Part shown: positions 14,001 to 25,340 of the stretch, one piece after another
Position numbering within the stretch: position 1 is the first letter of the stretch
Layout: every line of letters starts with the position of its first letter
From: Cyclaneusma minus
Taxonomy: Eukaryota > Ascomycota > Leotiomycetes > Marthamycetales > Marthamycetaceae
Direction: 5' to 3'
Assembly (NCBI GenBank): GCA_037179335.1
Contig: JAKZHN010000015.1
Span: 868,001-932,000, forward strand
DNA length: 64,000 nucleotides
Position numbers and translations under genes: made by a program
The notes under the pieces: model-generated
What the model saw: only the letters and a program-made list of their open reading frames with translations
Database searches by the model: none
What the model was told of the DNA's origin: nothing

Positions 14001-14419
14001 ATCTAAATTTTTGCTATATTAATTAAAAAAATTAATAAAGCTTTAAAAAAAAACAAATAGAAAAAATGTAGTTTTATATATTTAAATATTATAAGCGCTA
14101 AATTAAAGTTTTTAATAAGCAAGCGTTTTATTAGCTTTTTAAATATAAGCTTTAAATTATTATATTAAATTTATAAATTTTATATTATAATAAATTTGCT
14201 ATATTTATAGCCTAATTTAAAAAAAGCTATTAATATTTAATTAATATTTTTAAAATTACCTTGAATTAAATTTTATTATATTTAGCTAAATATTTTATAC
14301 TTTTTTATATTATTTGCCAAAAAGCTTAATAAAAAGGTCCGGTTTTATATTAATTATAAATAGCTAAATAAGCTTATTAGAAAAATAGCTATTCTTTACC
14401 TTTAATTAAAAATACTATT

Positions 14420-16260
14420 TTTTATATTTCCAAGGCTAAATATTTAATTAAAATTAATATCCAGCAAATTTTTTATAAAATTAGGCTTAAAATCCCAAAA
14501 AATCAAAAGCTTATTATTTTTAATATATTATTTAGCCAATTTAAATATAAAATAATGCTATTTAGGCTTTATAATGATTTAGCTATTTTTTAGCAGCTAA
14601 TAAATAGTTTTTTATAATTGTTTTATTTATAATAAAATTTTAAAAAAGCATTAATAATATATTAATAAAATGCTAAAAGCCTTAATTGAAGCCGATTTTT
14701 AAGCTAATTTAAACAAATTAATATTTAAATGTTAAAAAGTTAAAATTTCAAATATAATAATTGAAATTAATAGCTATTATATAAATTTTAATAAAATTAA
14801 AAAAATAATAAACTGGTATAAACCTATCACTATTAAAATAACCTAGAAATTTCTAGGCTTTATTCATTATTTCCGCTAATTTATTAAAACCTACGCTATT
14901 ATAACCAAGCCTTTGCATATTTTCACCTATATTAAAAATTAGCTATTTTAGCTTATTTTTTTTAGTTCAGAAAGCCTTTTATATTTTAAAATAAATAATT
15001 ATTAATATTTTAATACTAGCCTATTATATTTAAAATAAAATTATTTATATTAAAATTAATGCTTTATATTATATATTAAAAGCTGGTTTTGTTTTAAAAA
15101 GAACCCAGTTTAAGCCTATTGTTTATTATTTCAAATAAATATTAAAGCCAGAAATTAATTATTTTATTTATAATAAAAAGCTTTTAGCTATTATAAATAT
15201 ATTTAAAAAATAGCGAGGCTATATTATTAATATAAAATAGGCAATCTAAATGCTTATTAATTATCAAAAATTAAAATACTTTACTATTAAAAAGAACCAA
15301 ATAAAAAATAGACTAGCTAGTTAAATATTTTTATAAATACTAATTTTAAAATTCAAAATATACCAGGAAAGATTAATAGCAAATTAAATATTTTTATAGA
15401 GCGTTTTGAAAATTATTTTTTAAATTTTAAAAATCCTAAAAATAAATATATAAATCAAATATTGCTTTAAAAAAACTGGATTACTAAGTTTAATTCTATA
15501 AAAATTTTAGGGATTTTTAAAGGAAAAAAAGCCTTGCAAGCTTTAAAAATTTCTAAAGCCTTTAAAATATTAAAGGCTTTTTAAAACCAATATTTAAAAT
15601 CAAAAAAATTAGGCTTGAAAGCCTTTAAAAAAAAGCCTTAAAAAACCCCAAAAAAAACATTATTTAAAAAAGGAAAATTCGAATTTAAAAGCTAATTTAA
15701 ATAAGCCGGATTTTAAAATGTCTTCGGCAAATAAATATAATTCCATTTAAAAGATTATGATGCTTTTTAAATTATGGTTTAAAACTAAAAGCTGTTAAAA
15801 AAATTAAAAAAGCTATTTATTATTAAAGTCTATTTTTTTAAAAAGTTTTTATTTAAATGCGTTATTAATTAAAATAGCCAATTATTTAAATATTATAGGC
15901 TAATTTGTTCTTTTAAATAAAAAAAAGACCCGTTTAAAAATTGTTAAATTAATATATAAATTAACAATATATAAATATATTAATAAAATTAAAATTCTTT
16001 AATATATTCAACGCCAATTTATATAAAAACAAATAGCGCTAAATATTATTAAATTTATTTGCAATTGCTAAAAGTATTGGCGCTTTAAGCCAATTAAGCA
16101 AAAATACCAAGGCTATTTGCAATTTCTTTAGGCAATTATATAATTTTAAAAATATATTATAATGGATTTTATTACCGGCCTATTATTTAGCAAGGGTAAA
16201 AACGCTATTATAATTATAATAAATTGCTTTTTGAAAATAATGTAATTAATTTTTTTTTAA
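14420..16260 (+). pseudogene. Element A pol relic (RT, RNase H, integrase)
   Basis: Plus-strand Ty3/gypsy pol signatures survive. In RT, AKYLIKINIQQIFYKIRLK appears at about 14430-14490 and LKALIEADF and FLGFIHYFR follow at 14650-14880. In RNase H, PEINYFIYNKKLLAII lies near 15140-15190. In integrase, KYWRFKPIKQKYQGYLQ and MDFITGLLFSKGKNAI lie near 16070-16210. Many Trp/Gln/Arg codons have become stops or Lys/Asn codons, as RIP would cause. Confidence 0.85.
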
Positions 16261-17320
16261 AATTTAATAATATAAAAAACTTTTTTATGAAATAAGTAGC
16301 CCAGCTATTTTTAAAATATATTTTTAAATTTTATAGGCCTTTAAAAAGCATTATTTTTAATAAAAACCCCGATTTATAATGAAATTTTAAAAACAGCTAT
16401 ATTTTTTTCTAAATATTAATTATTGCCTATTTATTATAGTTTATTCTAAAATTAATAAATAAATAAAATAAATAAATATTAAGCTAAAATGCTTATTAAA
16501 ATCCTATTATAATAAAACAATGGGGTAAAATTTCTGGTTTATATTAAATTTGCCATTAATAATTATATTAGCCAAGCCATTAAAATAATCCCTTTTTATA
16601 TTATTTATAATTAATATTTTAATATTTTATATTTATTATTTTATATTTGTTATTTTATATTTATTTTCCGGATTAATACCAGTTTATTATTAAAAAAATA
16701 TAGCTAAATTTGCTAAAAATATAAAATATATATAAAAAAGAATTTATATATTCTTTTAAAAAGCGTATAATATATTATATTAATTGCCAAAAACGCCTAT
16801 ATTTAATTTACCAAATTAATGACCGGGTTTATTTATTTATTAAAAATATTAAAATTTCTAAAAAAAAGCTAAAATACCAATTTATAAGTTTATTTATAAT
16901 TATTAAGCAATATAAATCGGTAATTTTGGCCTTAAACTTATTTTAGCTATATTTAAATAATAAAATGCATTATATTTTTTATATTAATTTGCTATTTTAT
17001 AATTAAAATAATTTATTATTTAGCCAAAAGCCTAAACCACTATTATTTCTGCTATTAAATAAAGAAAAATACCAAAAAATAAAATATATTTTTAATTTTA
17101 AGATCATAAAAAATGCTATTTGATATTAAGCTAAATAAATTAAATATAATATTAATAAAAAATAATGATATAAAAATAAATCTAATTTTAAATTTTAAGC
17201 TTAATAGCATTAAAATTACCCTAGTATATTTGGCTATAAGCAAATCAAATTAAGGTAAAAGGCTTAGCTATTTAAGGGCTATTTATTTAATAAAGCTTGC
17301 TTTAATTAGAGGGGGAATAA

Positions 17321-17543
17321 TATTATGGGGTTAGTAAAAATTAAAGGTAAAAATTTTAGATAGCTATTTTTAAGGTAGTTATATTGTTTTTTTATTTTCC
17401 TAGCTTTTTTATTAAAGCTAAAGCTATATAAAATAAAAAGACAAAGCTTTTTAAACCTTTTCTTTTCCTTTTTAGCTTTACTAATCCAGTCTTTACCTAC
17501 TGCTTGTTCGGGCTCTTGGCTCCCTCAATAGGTCTCCGTGACA
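17321..17543 (+). repeat. Element A right (3') LTR
   Basis: 223 bp from TATTATGGGG to CTCCGTGACA. The last 50 nt (17494-17543) are GC-normal and the first 170 nt are AT-rich, the reverse of the left LTR. TSD AGGCC follows. Confidence 0.9.
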
Positions 17544-17548
17544 AGGCC

Positions 17549-18196
17549 AAAGTCTTCTGGAAAATCACTGCTTTGGGTATGTCCTGGCGAGGGACGGGGC
17601 GTGGGGATCAGTTTCCGCTCTCACTCTCACATGCAATCTTGGGACTTATGAGCTGTGATAGTACAGGTTCTGGAGATAGTTGAGATGAACGGAAAAAGTA
17701 TGAAAAGGGGCGACGTGGCTGGTGAGTGAGGAGTGAGAACAATCAGGCAGCTTTTTGCTGTATTCATTCTTTTGAGAAGACGGGCTTTTGGACAGGAAAC
17801 CTTTTGAGTGAAGGCAATTTTCTTTATCACGATCCACGGTGTCAGAAGTTGAGTCGGTATACTCAAAAGTATTATCTGAACTGTCATTGTCAAGCTGGAC
17901 CTTGATGTCACTAAAATGTAGTGGTGGTCTATGGATATCGATTGCATCTGCTTTTTCATTTAGTTGATAGTCCAACTATAAGATAACTTGATCTTCACCT
18001 ATCCACAAAATTGTGGCAAACTCGGTTTTCCCCCACACGCAATAATGCCGTCTGATGTCAAGACAAGGTGTCCTGAGCAGCCCAAAGTTTCTTGCAGACT
18101 CCTAGGGTGCTCAGCTACCCAGGGGATAACTGCCAGAAATATCTCTGTCATCTTGCTGGCTCTTGGGGACCTCAATTCTTTTTCCCTGGGTACTTT
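17549..18196. other. Native single-copy DNA between the two transposon stacks, left part
   Basis: GC-normal and free of RIP signs. Overlapping minus-strand open frames at 17627-17975 (about 110 aa, Ser/His-rich) were seen but match nothing I recognise. This DNA was originally contiguous with 3388. Confidence 0.4.
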
Positions 18197-18545
18197 TCAA
18201 ATATACTCTCGCCGTCTCTTGCTTTGTCCAGCCATTCCGGCTTGTACATTGATAATTACCTCGGTGCACTCGACACGTACACGGTATCGCTTTTGCAAAT
18301 TCACTATCTTGCAGTCGCCATAGGCTATGGACTGACAGTCTGAAGAGAAGAGAAGTAAGAAGTTAGCACAATCATGAACATAATGGACCGCGATAAAAGG
18401 CGTACGAAATTGAATTATGGCTCCGAGACTTGATTCGACACGGAAAAGTGCTCCCTCGGCTTGATAGTGCCCTTCGAAGTTATTCTGATTTCTGATTAGA
18501 GATTTGGTTCCTGACTTCCCCCATCCACCAACTATCGCTCACCAT
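18197..18545 (-). CDS. Possible small spliced gene remnant, unknown function
   Basis: On the minus strand a reading frame is created by two well-formed introns. The first is 18485-18542 (GTGAGC, CTAAT branch, CAG); the second is 18340-18405 (GTACGC, GCTAAC branch, a pyrimidine-rich CTTCTCTTCTCTTCAG end). The spliced product contains NNFEGHYQAEGALFRVESS and then FHCQSIAYGDCKIVNL and RVRVEC, ending at TGA 18197-18199. Closely spaced Cys residues and small size recall secreted fungal proteins, but no signal peptide is seen. The MITE at 18581 lies just upstream and may have cut off the start. The function is unknown and the model is tentative. Confidence 0.28.
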
Positions 18546-18580
18546 TGGAGGTGGGACACGTGTAACACACAGAAGGTATA

Positions 18581-18848
18581 ACCGATGGGCTACGTTTTGA
18601 AAATAAAGTTTCAAAAGCTAGCACCAACTTTAACGAGTTGGGCCTATTAAAACGTAAATACTACCAAAAAGTAAATCGCCCCATTCGGCTAGACCTAGAG
18701 CGCTTAATCCAAATTAATTGGTTCCGCCTTTTCCGCTTAACCGAATTGGGAGATTTACATTTTGCTAGGGTTTACGTTTTGATGGGCCCAACTCGTTAGA
18801 GTTGGTGCTAGTTTTTAAAAATTTATTTTCAAAACGTAGCCCAACGGT
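18581..18848. mobile_element. Palindromic MITE (Tc1/mariner-pogo-like), TA target duplication
   Basis: 268 bp flanked by TA at 18579-18580 and 18849-18850. The two arms of about 110 bp are inverted repeats at roughly 90% identity, beginning ACCGATGGGCTACGTTTTG on the left and, reversed, ACCGTTGGGCTACGTTTTG on the right. There is no coding capacity. Assignment to Tc1/mariner/pogo rests on the TA duplication and long terminal inverted repeats; no transposase is seen. GC is normal, so it escaped RIP, consistent with its short length. Confidence 0.85.
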
Positions 18849-19069
18849 TAGTACTAATAGTTTTACTTCTCGGTTCATTCCTTCATTTGCTTTCAGTTTC
18901 ATCTGGACCTGTCATTGGTTCTCGACTATGGGTTTCTATCTCCGGGGTTGGTAAATGAATCCGTCTCTCTCTAGGTTGCCTCAGCCATTCCACTCAATGA
19001 CAACGTCCACATCCGGGGTTCCACACGAAGTAGGGAATATGGCCTGTCAACGTTTGGCCCGCCAAAAGT

Positions 19070-19131
19070 CTAGACCATTTTCGACACAAAGTCATACATC
19101 AACTTCGTCCTTTCAGTTTTATCACCCTTAA
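19070..19131 (-). pseudogene. Orphaned 3' end of the FABP/lipocalin-like gene
   Basis: When the C insertion is removed and one target duplication collapsed, the minus-strand gene at 39919-40488 continues from ..VVAK into GDKTERTKLMYDFVSKMV followed by TAG (19070-19072). These 18 residues plus stop are the native C-terminus, now separated from the gene by 20.8 kb. The frame is exact across the junction, which confirms both the gene model and the limits of element C. Confidence 0.85.
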
Positions 19132-19321
19132 TATTGGAAATGAATGGATATGAGGGTATAGAATAAGGGTGTAAAAGACGTTGTATTATGCTTAAAAAAA
19201 CTAAAATAGCTGGAGAGTCCGAAGTAAAAATATTCTTATTATGCGAACGCTAATTACCTTTGGGTTTAGCTATACGTAATGGCTATTTTATAATAGCTGC
19301 TATTGCACCTATTTTTTAATA
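19132..19321 (-). repeat. Element C left (3') LTR
   Basis: 190 bp, partner of 39735-39924. Differences between the two are almost all C/T and G/A, for example GCTATACGTAATGGC here versus GCTACACGTGATGGC on the right. Confidence 0.9.
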
Positions 19322-20349
19322 CTCCTTTATAAGGTTAGCCAGCTTTTTATAGCCTGTTAATTCTATTCACAGGTAAGTAAAGGGTGAGATATAGGGTGCA
19401 CGTGCGACGGCGAGGGTAAATTGGGTATCGTAGTATACGGTTAATTGTGTTTAAGGAAGGAGAGGGTGGCTGGCGCTAGCGCGTGAAAATGAGGGCATTC
19501 CCAGCCTTGGCGCTGAAGCCCCCTAGCCCCTTAAGCTTCCCGGTGCACGGGCCATTGCATAGTCCGTGCGCTAATTATTGCGGGAATTAATATTGAATTT
19601 CTTTTTTTTAATGGTAAAAAACCTTGATAACCGCTGCAATTACATTCTTTCCAAATTTATTTTAATTCATTTTTTTAATTCATTTTTTTAATTCATTTTT
19701 TTAATTCATTTTTTTAATTCATTTTTTTAATTCATTTTTTTAATTCATTTTTTTAATTCATTTTTTTAATTCGTTTTTTTAATTTATTTTTAAATAATTC
19801 ATTTATTTTTTAATTTTAATTTTAATATAATTAATAAAAATAAAGGTTTTAAAAGCTTTATTAAAAATGGCTTTAATTATAAAATTAGCTGGATTATTAT
19901 TTCTATAAATCTATTTAATTTTCTAATTTTTTTTTATAGCTTTGCTTTAAATAGAAAATATCCACTATTAGCCTTTTTTTTATAATTGTCCCTAGCTTAA
20001 CCAAATACTTGTATAGGCTTAAGAAGTTTATATAAATAATAATAGGTATTTGGTAAATAGTAAGCTTTTTGGCAATTATATTTAAAATAAATAATATAGC
20101 TATAGCTATATTTATTTTTTATACTATAGCTAAAATCTCTAAAGCTAAAATAAATTTGGTATTCTTTTCCATTTGGTAAATAACCAATGGATTTTTTTTT
20201 AATTATATTAAATTCTCCAGCGTTTATAAAGCTCTGCTTATTTGCCAATATAATAATATAGCTTAATTAGCTATTTAAATTTTTATTATTAGTAAATAAA
20301 CCATTAATATAAATAAAAAGCTTTATAATATTTAAATTCAGGGATTTAT
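19322..20349 (-). other. Element C 3' internal segment with GC-rich patch
   Basis: This lies between the C left LTR and the D insertion. A patch at about 19380-19590 has normal or high GC in an otherwise AT-rich setting. The remainder is RIP-degraded. A minus-strand open frame at 19997-20248 (83 aa) has no recognisable domain. Confidence 0.5.
19664..19790. repeat. 13-bp tandem repeat (AATTCATTTTTTT)
   Basis: About ten copies at exact 13-bp spacing, judged by the single C of each unit at 19668, 19681, 19694, 19707 and onwards to 19772. The last copies are degenerate. It lies in the 3' internal part of element C. Confidence 0.9.
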
Positions 20350-20354
20350 AAACC

Positions 20355-20568
20355 TGTCACGGCAGCTTAAAGGCAAGGCAGGGGTCAAGGTAAAGCGACG
20401 TTGTAAGCTGCAGGAGGAAGTCTGCAGCTTTGCAGGACCTTAAGGGCCTTGCAGGCTAGTGCAAAGCGCTAAGATTACGTGCCTGGTACGGGAGGGGGCT
20501 TGGGGCGCGTGGCGCGTGGCGCGTGCCCGGGGCACGTGCCTAAGGCACCTAAGATTAGTATTGTAATA
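20355..20568 (-). repeat. Element D left (3') LTR
   Basis: 214 bp with a GC-rich core at about 20400-20550 that contains three tandem GCGCGTGGC-like units and the palindrome GCACGTGCCCGGGGCACGTGC shifted by one base. Pairs with 26651-26864. Confidence 0.92.
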
Positions 20569-21189
20569 GTACCCTTTTCCAAATCGCTATTTGTTCCAAA
20601 TAGCGCTAAAAATCCCTTAGAATTTTTTAATCATAATTTATAAATTTTATAAAATTAATTGTTTTTTTTTAAATACTTAAAATTATACCCTTTCTAAATT
20701 GCCCCCCTTTTTTTTAAATAGCTATTTTGGCCTTTATTATTTATATCGCAATTTTTTTGAATTTTTCTTATTTTTTAAATACTAAGGCGGCTATAATTTG
20801 GTTAAAATCTTATATTAAAGCGGTTTTTTATATTATAATAGGTGGCTATAATATACCTTTACTATATTGCAAGGCCCATTTAATAAAAAAGCCTGGGAGT
20901 TTTAATTTGCTTAGGTAATTCTAATACCATTTTTATAAATATTTTTTAAAGCTATAAAGATTTGTTTTTAATTGCCAGCTTAATTTATAGTTTATTTACT
21001 TAATATAATATGTTAGGCCCCAATTTAGGCGGGTATTTTAATTATAAATATTTAAAACGCTATTAAATTCCCATTGTTTAATAATATTTTATATCTTTTT
21101 TTAGTATTTTATTTTTAATATTTTTATTTTTTAATTTATCAATTTTATTCTGGTGTAAAAATCCTTTTATTTCTAATTTTAAATACTTA

Positions 21190-24100
21190 ATTATTAAAAG
21201 CAAATTCCACTAATAGTAGCCAATTTATTTAATTATTTTAAATAAAAAATATAAAGCTTTTTAAATATTATTTTAAATAAGCGTTAAACCGTTTGGTTTA
21301 TTTATTTATTTTAAAATAAAAAAAGAATAATGGTTTTAATTTAATTTCTAGCTTTTTAAATAGGTGCTTTTAAAACTAGAAAACAAATTAAATTTCTTTA
21401 TTTAAAATAATATTATTGGGGGTATTATAAAAATAATAAATTCAATTAATAAAGGCTTTTACAAGCTTTTTAGCTCCAAGATTTAAAATAAAAATAAGAT
21501 AATATATTTTAATAAATTTATATACCATTATAATAATGTATTAATAGCTGCGGCCGTTTTTAATATATTCAAGCGATAATATAATATAATTTATTAAAAT
21601 ATTTAAACAAGTTTTAAAAAAAACCGGTAATGGTTATAGAAATCCGGATAATAATAATTTGGAAAATTTAATTCTATTATAAAATTTATATTTTTTAATA
21701 TATTTTATAATATTTTATAATATTTTATAATATTTTATAATATTTTATAATATTTTATAATATTTTATAATATTTTATAATATTTTATAATATTATATAA
21801 TATTTTAAACCACCAGTAATATTAATTAACGTTTATTAAAATTTTAACCTTTTTTTAAATATTTAGATATAGCTATAAAATAATATTTTTACATAATTTA
21901 AATTACTAAATTAAGAATATTAAGGGGTATTTATATCTGGTTTATATTTTTTAATTTTTTTAATATAATTCGTCCGTTTAAAATAAAAAAGTCTGATATT
22001 TATTTTCTAAAAACCTAATACAAGTTTTTTAACCAAGCCTTGAAATTTTTATTTTCTAGGGCCGCTAATACCGCTATTGCAATTTCTGATTTTTTATATA
22101 TTATTTTAATAATTTTCTTAATTGGTTTCTTTAAATTTTATATTAAATTTGAAATTAATATTAAAGCAAATTAAATTCCCTTTAAATCAGTTATTAAGTT
22201 TTTTAATTTATATTATAATTTCTTATTTTTAATATATTAAGGCCGGTTTTTTAAAAGCCTGCTTAATATATTTGGTTTTATTATTGAAAATTTTAATTTA
22301 TAAATAATTTTAAAATTAAAGCCAAAAAAAAATTAAACCAATAAACCTATTTTTGATTTAGCTGCTTAATTATTATAAAATATTTTAAATTATTATAATT
22401 AATTTAAGCTTTCGTTTTTTTTAATAATTTTTAAATTTTAATTTCTATTCTTTTAAGCATTTAATAATAGCCAGAAATCCCTTATTATAGATTTTATAAT
22501 TGCATTTTACAAAATTATAAATTTTTAAAAAATAGGCTATAAATTAAAGAATCCCGTTTTTTTTATATTAAGAAAGTACTTTTTTTAAAGCATAATCTAA
22601 GGCATCCGTCTTTAAGACTATTTATTTATTATAATTAAAAAAAGCCAGAATTGGGATTAAAATAAATGCCTATTGAAATTTATTAAAAGCATTTTATTAA
22701 GCCTATTTCCAAATTTACCTTACGTTTTTTCCAATTAAGTTATTTAATGGTTTGGCTATTTTAAAAAAGTATTAAATAAACCTTTAATAAAAATTGGCAA
22801 ATTTTATAAATTTTTAAAAGTTTTAAATAAAGGTTGGTAATTTCCAGATTATAATAATAAATACTTTATTTAGGTTTATTTTTATATTATTTAATATAAT
22901 ATAAAGGCTTAAATATTTAATATAAATGGTTTTAAATTTATATTTAGAAATATTAATTTAAAGGCCGGTATTTTTTAAGCAATAAACGATTTTTTAAATA
23001 TATTTTTTATACTTTTTTAAATTATTTAAAAAAATTAAAACATTATTTCAATAAGCTATATATATTTTATTTAATAAAGTAAATAAAATATTATAAAATC
23101 CGAAAAGCATAATTCATAATTTAAAAACTCCAAAATAAATAATAAATATTATTTTCTATTTATTATTTTCTATTATTTTTAATTTATTAAATATTATAAT
23201 AATATTAAATTTGGTATAAACTTTAGCCTTATATATAATATTTAAAATTTCTTTAATTAATAATAAAGGGTGGCAGTTTTTAATAGTAATATTATTTAGT
23301 TTTTTATAATTTTAATAAATGTTAACTCTTTTTTTTAATTTAGCGATTAATATTAATGGTATAATATATTTAGACTTTAACTTTTAAATAAATCTATAAA
23401 AAAGTTGTTTATTAAACCATTTTTTAATATATTTTAATTTCCTTAATAAAAAAAGCCGATTTTTATTATATAATGGTTTTATATTAAATAATAATTTTAT
23501 ATTAAATAATAATTTAATTTTATAATTCTATAATTGCTTAAAAGGTAATTTATTAAATTTTTTTAAAACAAGGAATTTAATATATTATAAAGCTATTTAG
23601 AAAGCTTATTTTAAACTTCTTTATTATTTAGGCTAGGCTTTTTTTATAAATTTAATAATATTTGTTTTTATAAATTTATTTAGCCTATTTATATTTTAAG
23701 GATTATAAATTTATTATCTAAAATAATAAAAGGCTAAAAAATTATTTTAGGCGGGTAAAAATAAAAAGCATAATTTATTTAGGTGTTTTTAGCCTATAAT
23801 TTTTTTTTATATTAAGTTTGGTAATTTTAAAAGCTTTTTTTTACCAGATATATAGTTTTTTTAATTTTAAAATATTGTTTAGCTTTTTTTATATAACCTT
23901 TATATTTTGGACCGTTTTTTAACGGACAAATATAATAAAATTAATTACAAAACCTATTTTAATATTTTTTATATTTAGCATAAATTAATGGTTTTTTAAT
24001 ATTGGTTAAAAAATATAAATAGGGGCATTTATTAATAGAAATGCTGCCTTTTTTATTTTTTTTCAATAATAATACGGATTTTATTTATTATTTTTTAATA

Positions 24101-25340
24101 AGGTATAAAAATTGGAAAAAACTATTATATATTATATAGGCTTTGGTTTTAAATTTCTTTAAGCTTGGGTTTTTTTTATAATATAAAAGCCTCGTTTTAA
24201 AATGAAAATTTAATTAATTTTAAAAAGGGTGTTTTTTTTTAAGTATATTGGTTTTTTTATTATTATTTTTTATAATAAATAAAATATAGAATATTATAAA
24301 AAATATAAAAAATATTAATTTAGAAAATATAAAAAATATTGTTTTAGAAGTTGGTTTTTTTCCTAGTTTTTTTAATGGGGTATTATAAAAAAATACTAAT
24401 ATTAAATAATAGCCTTTTAAAAAATATTTTCCAATATAGTAATTTTGTTCTTGATAAAATATTTTTTAATTTAATTAATAATTGAATTATAATTTTCCAG
24501 CTATAAAAATTTAAAAATAATTGGTATTATTTTAAAAAATTTGGTAAAAAAAACCCCATTTTTTAAAATGGTCCTAAATAGCAAATCTAGTTACCAGTAC
24601 CTAAGTAATTAAGGGAATAGGTTCTTTATTAGCTAAGGCTAATAGCCTAGGGTAATTTTTTTTTAATAAAGGCAAGTTATATATTTTGGCAAGTTTTTTA
24701 TTAATAAAGACAATATTAGAATATTTATTATTAATTAAGGCTTTTATAAATAGGTTTATGTATTTAAAAAATAAAGAAAGATTAACCAGTATTATTTATA
24801 AAATTTTATTAGGATAAATATAAAATGGTATTTTATTTTAAAGGCTTTAAAGCTATAAAGGTGCTATATTAATTAATAATATATTTTATAATATTTTCCA
24901 GCTGCAATTTAGGCTAAAAGGTTGCTATTTTCCGGTTAAGAATATTTGTTTTAACCGAATTTGGAAAAAAAGAAAAAAGAATTCCAAGTTAAAAAACGTT
25001 GGGGTTGGCAAAGTATTTTTTTTAAATACTATTTTAACTAATTCCGTTATAAATATTATTTTTACTAATTTTTTTATTTATTACAATTAAATATTAGTTC
25101 TATTTTTTTCTATTTCTTTTTTAATTTCGGCCATTAAATCTTTTCCGGTTTTCTTAATATTTTTTTTGTTTAAATCCGGGATTTCCAAAACCAGATATAA
25201 ATAGAAATCTATTTTAAAACTGGCCACCTTTATAATGGTTACCAAAAATAAAGCCATTGGCTATAATTTTAGCGTTTGTGGCTAGTTTTTTGGCATATTT
25301 ATAATTCTGGTATCCAGGTTTTTTATAATAAAAACAAAAA
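21190..25340 (-). pseudogene. Element D gag-pol relic
   Basis: On the minus strand the order is as follows. A gag zinc knuckle lies near 25230-25330 and reads CFYYKKPGYQNYKYAKKLAT, where the second Cys, the His and the third Cys have become Tyr. RT at about 22690-23090 contains FANFY.RFI and AKPLNNLIGKNV. The integrase 3' part at about 21190-21330 contains KRFNAYLK.YLKSFIFFI and INWLLLVEFAFNN. The order gag, RT, integrase is standard Ty3/gypsy. Frames are broken throughout. Confidence 0.82.
21703..21805. repeat. 10-bp tandem repeat (TATTTTATAA)
   Basis: About ten near-perfect head-to-tail copies of a 10-bp AT-only unit inside element D, downstream of its integrase relic. Confidence 0.9.

Larger units (their letters stand above)
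3389..17543 (+). mobile_element. Element A: Ty3/gypsy LTR retrotransposon, RIP-degraded, interrupted by element B
   Basis: The target duplication AGGCC is at 3384-3388 and 17544-17548. LTRs begin TGTTACGGGG (left) or TATTATGGGG (right) and end ...CCGTGACA (right) or its mutated form TATAATA (left). Without B (7427 bp including its TSD) the element is about 6.7 kb, a usual gypsy size. A purine tract (AGAGGGGGAATAA, 17308-17320) precedes the right LTR, giving plus orientation, which agrees with the RT, RNase H and integrase relics. All internal frames are full of stops from C-to-T/G-to-A change, so the element is inactive. Confidence 0.92.

Noticed and set aside
18581..18848. Idea that the palindrome is a non-coding RNA hairpin gene
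   Set aside because: TA target duplication and long terminal inverted repeats fit a MITE better.
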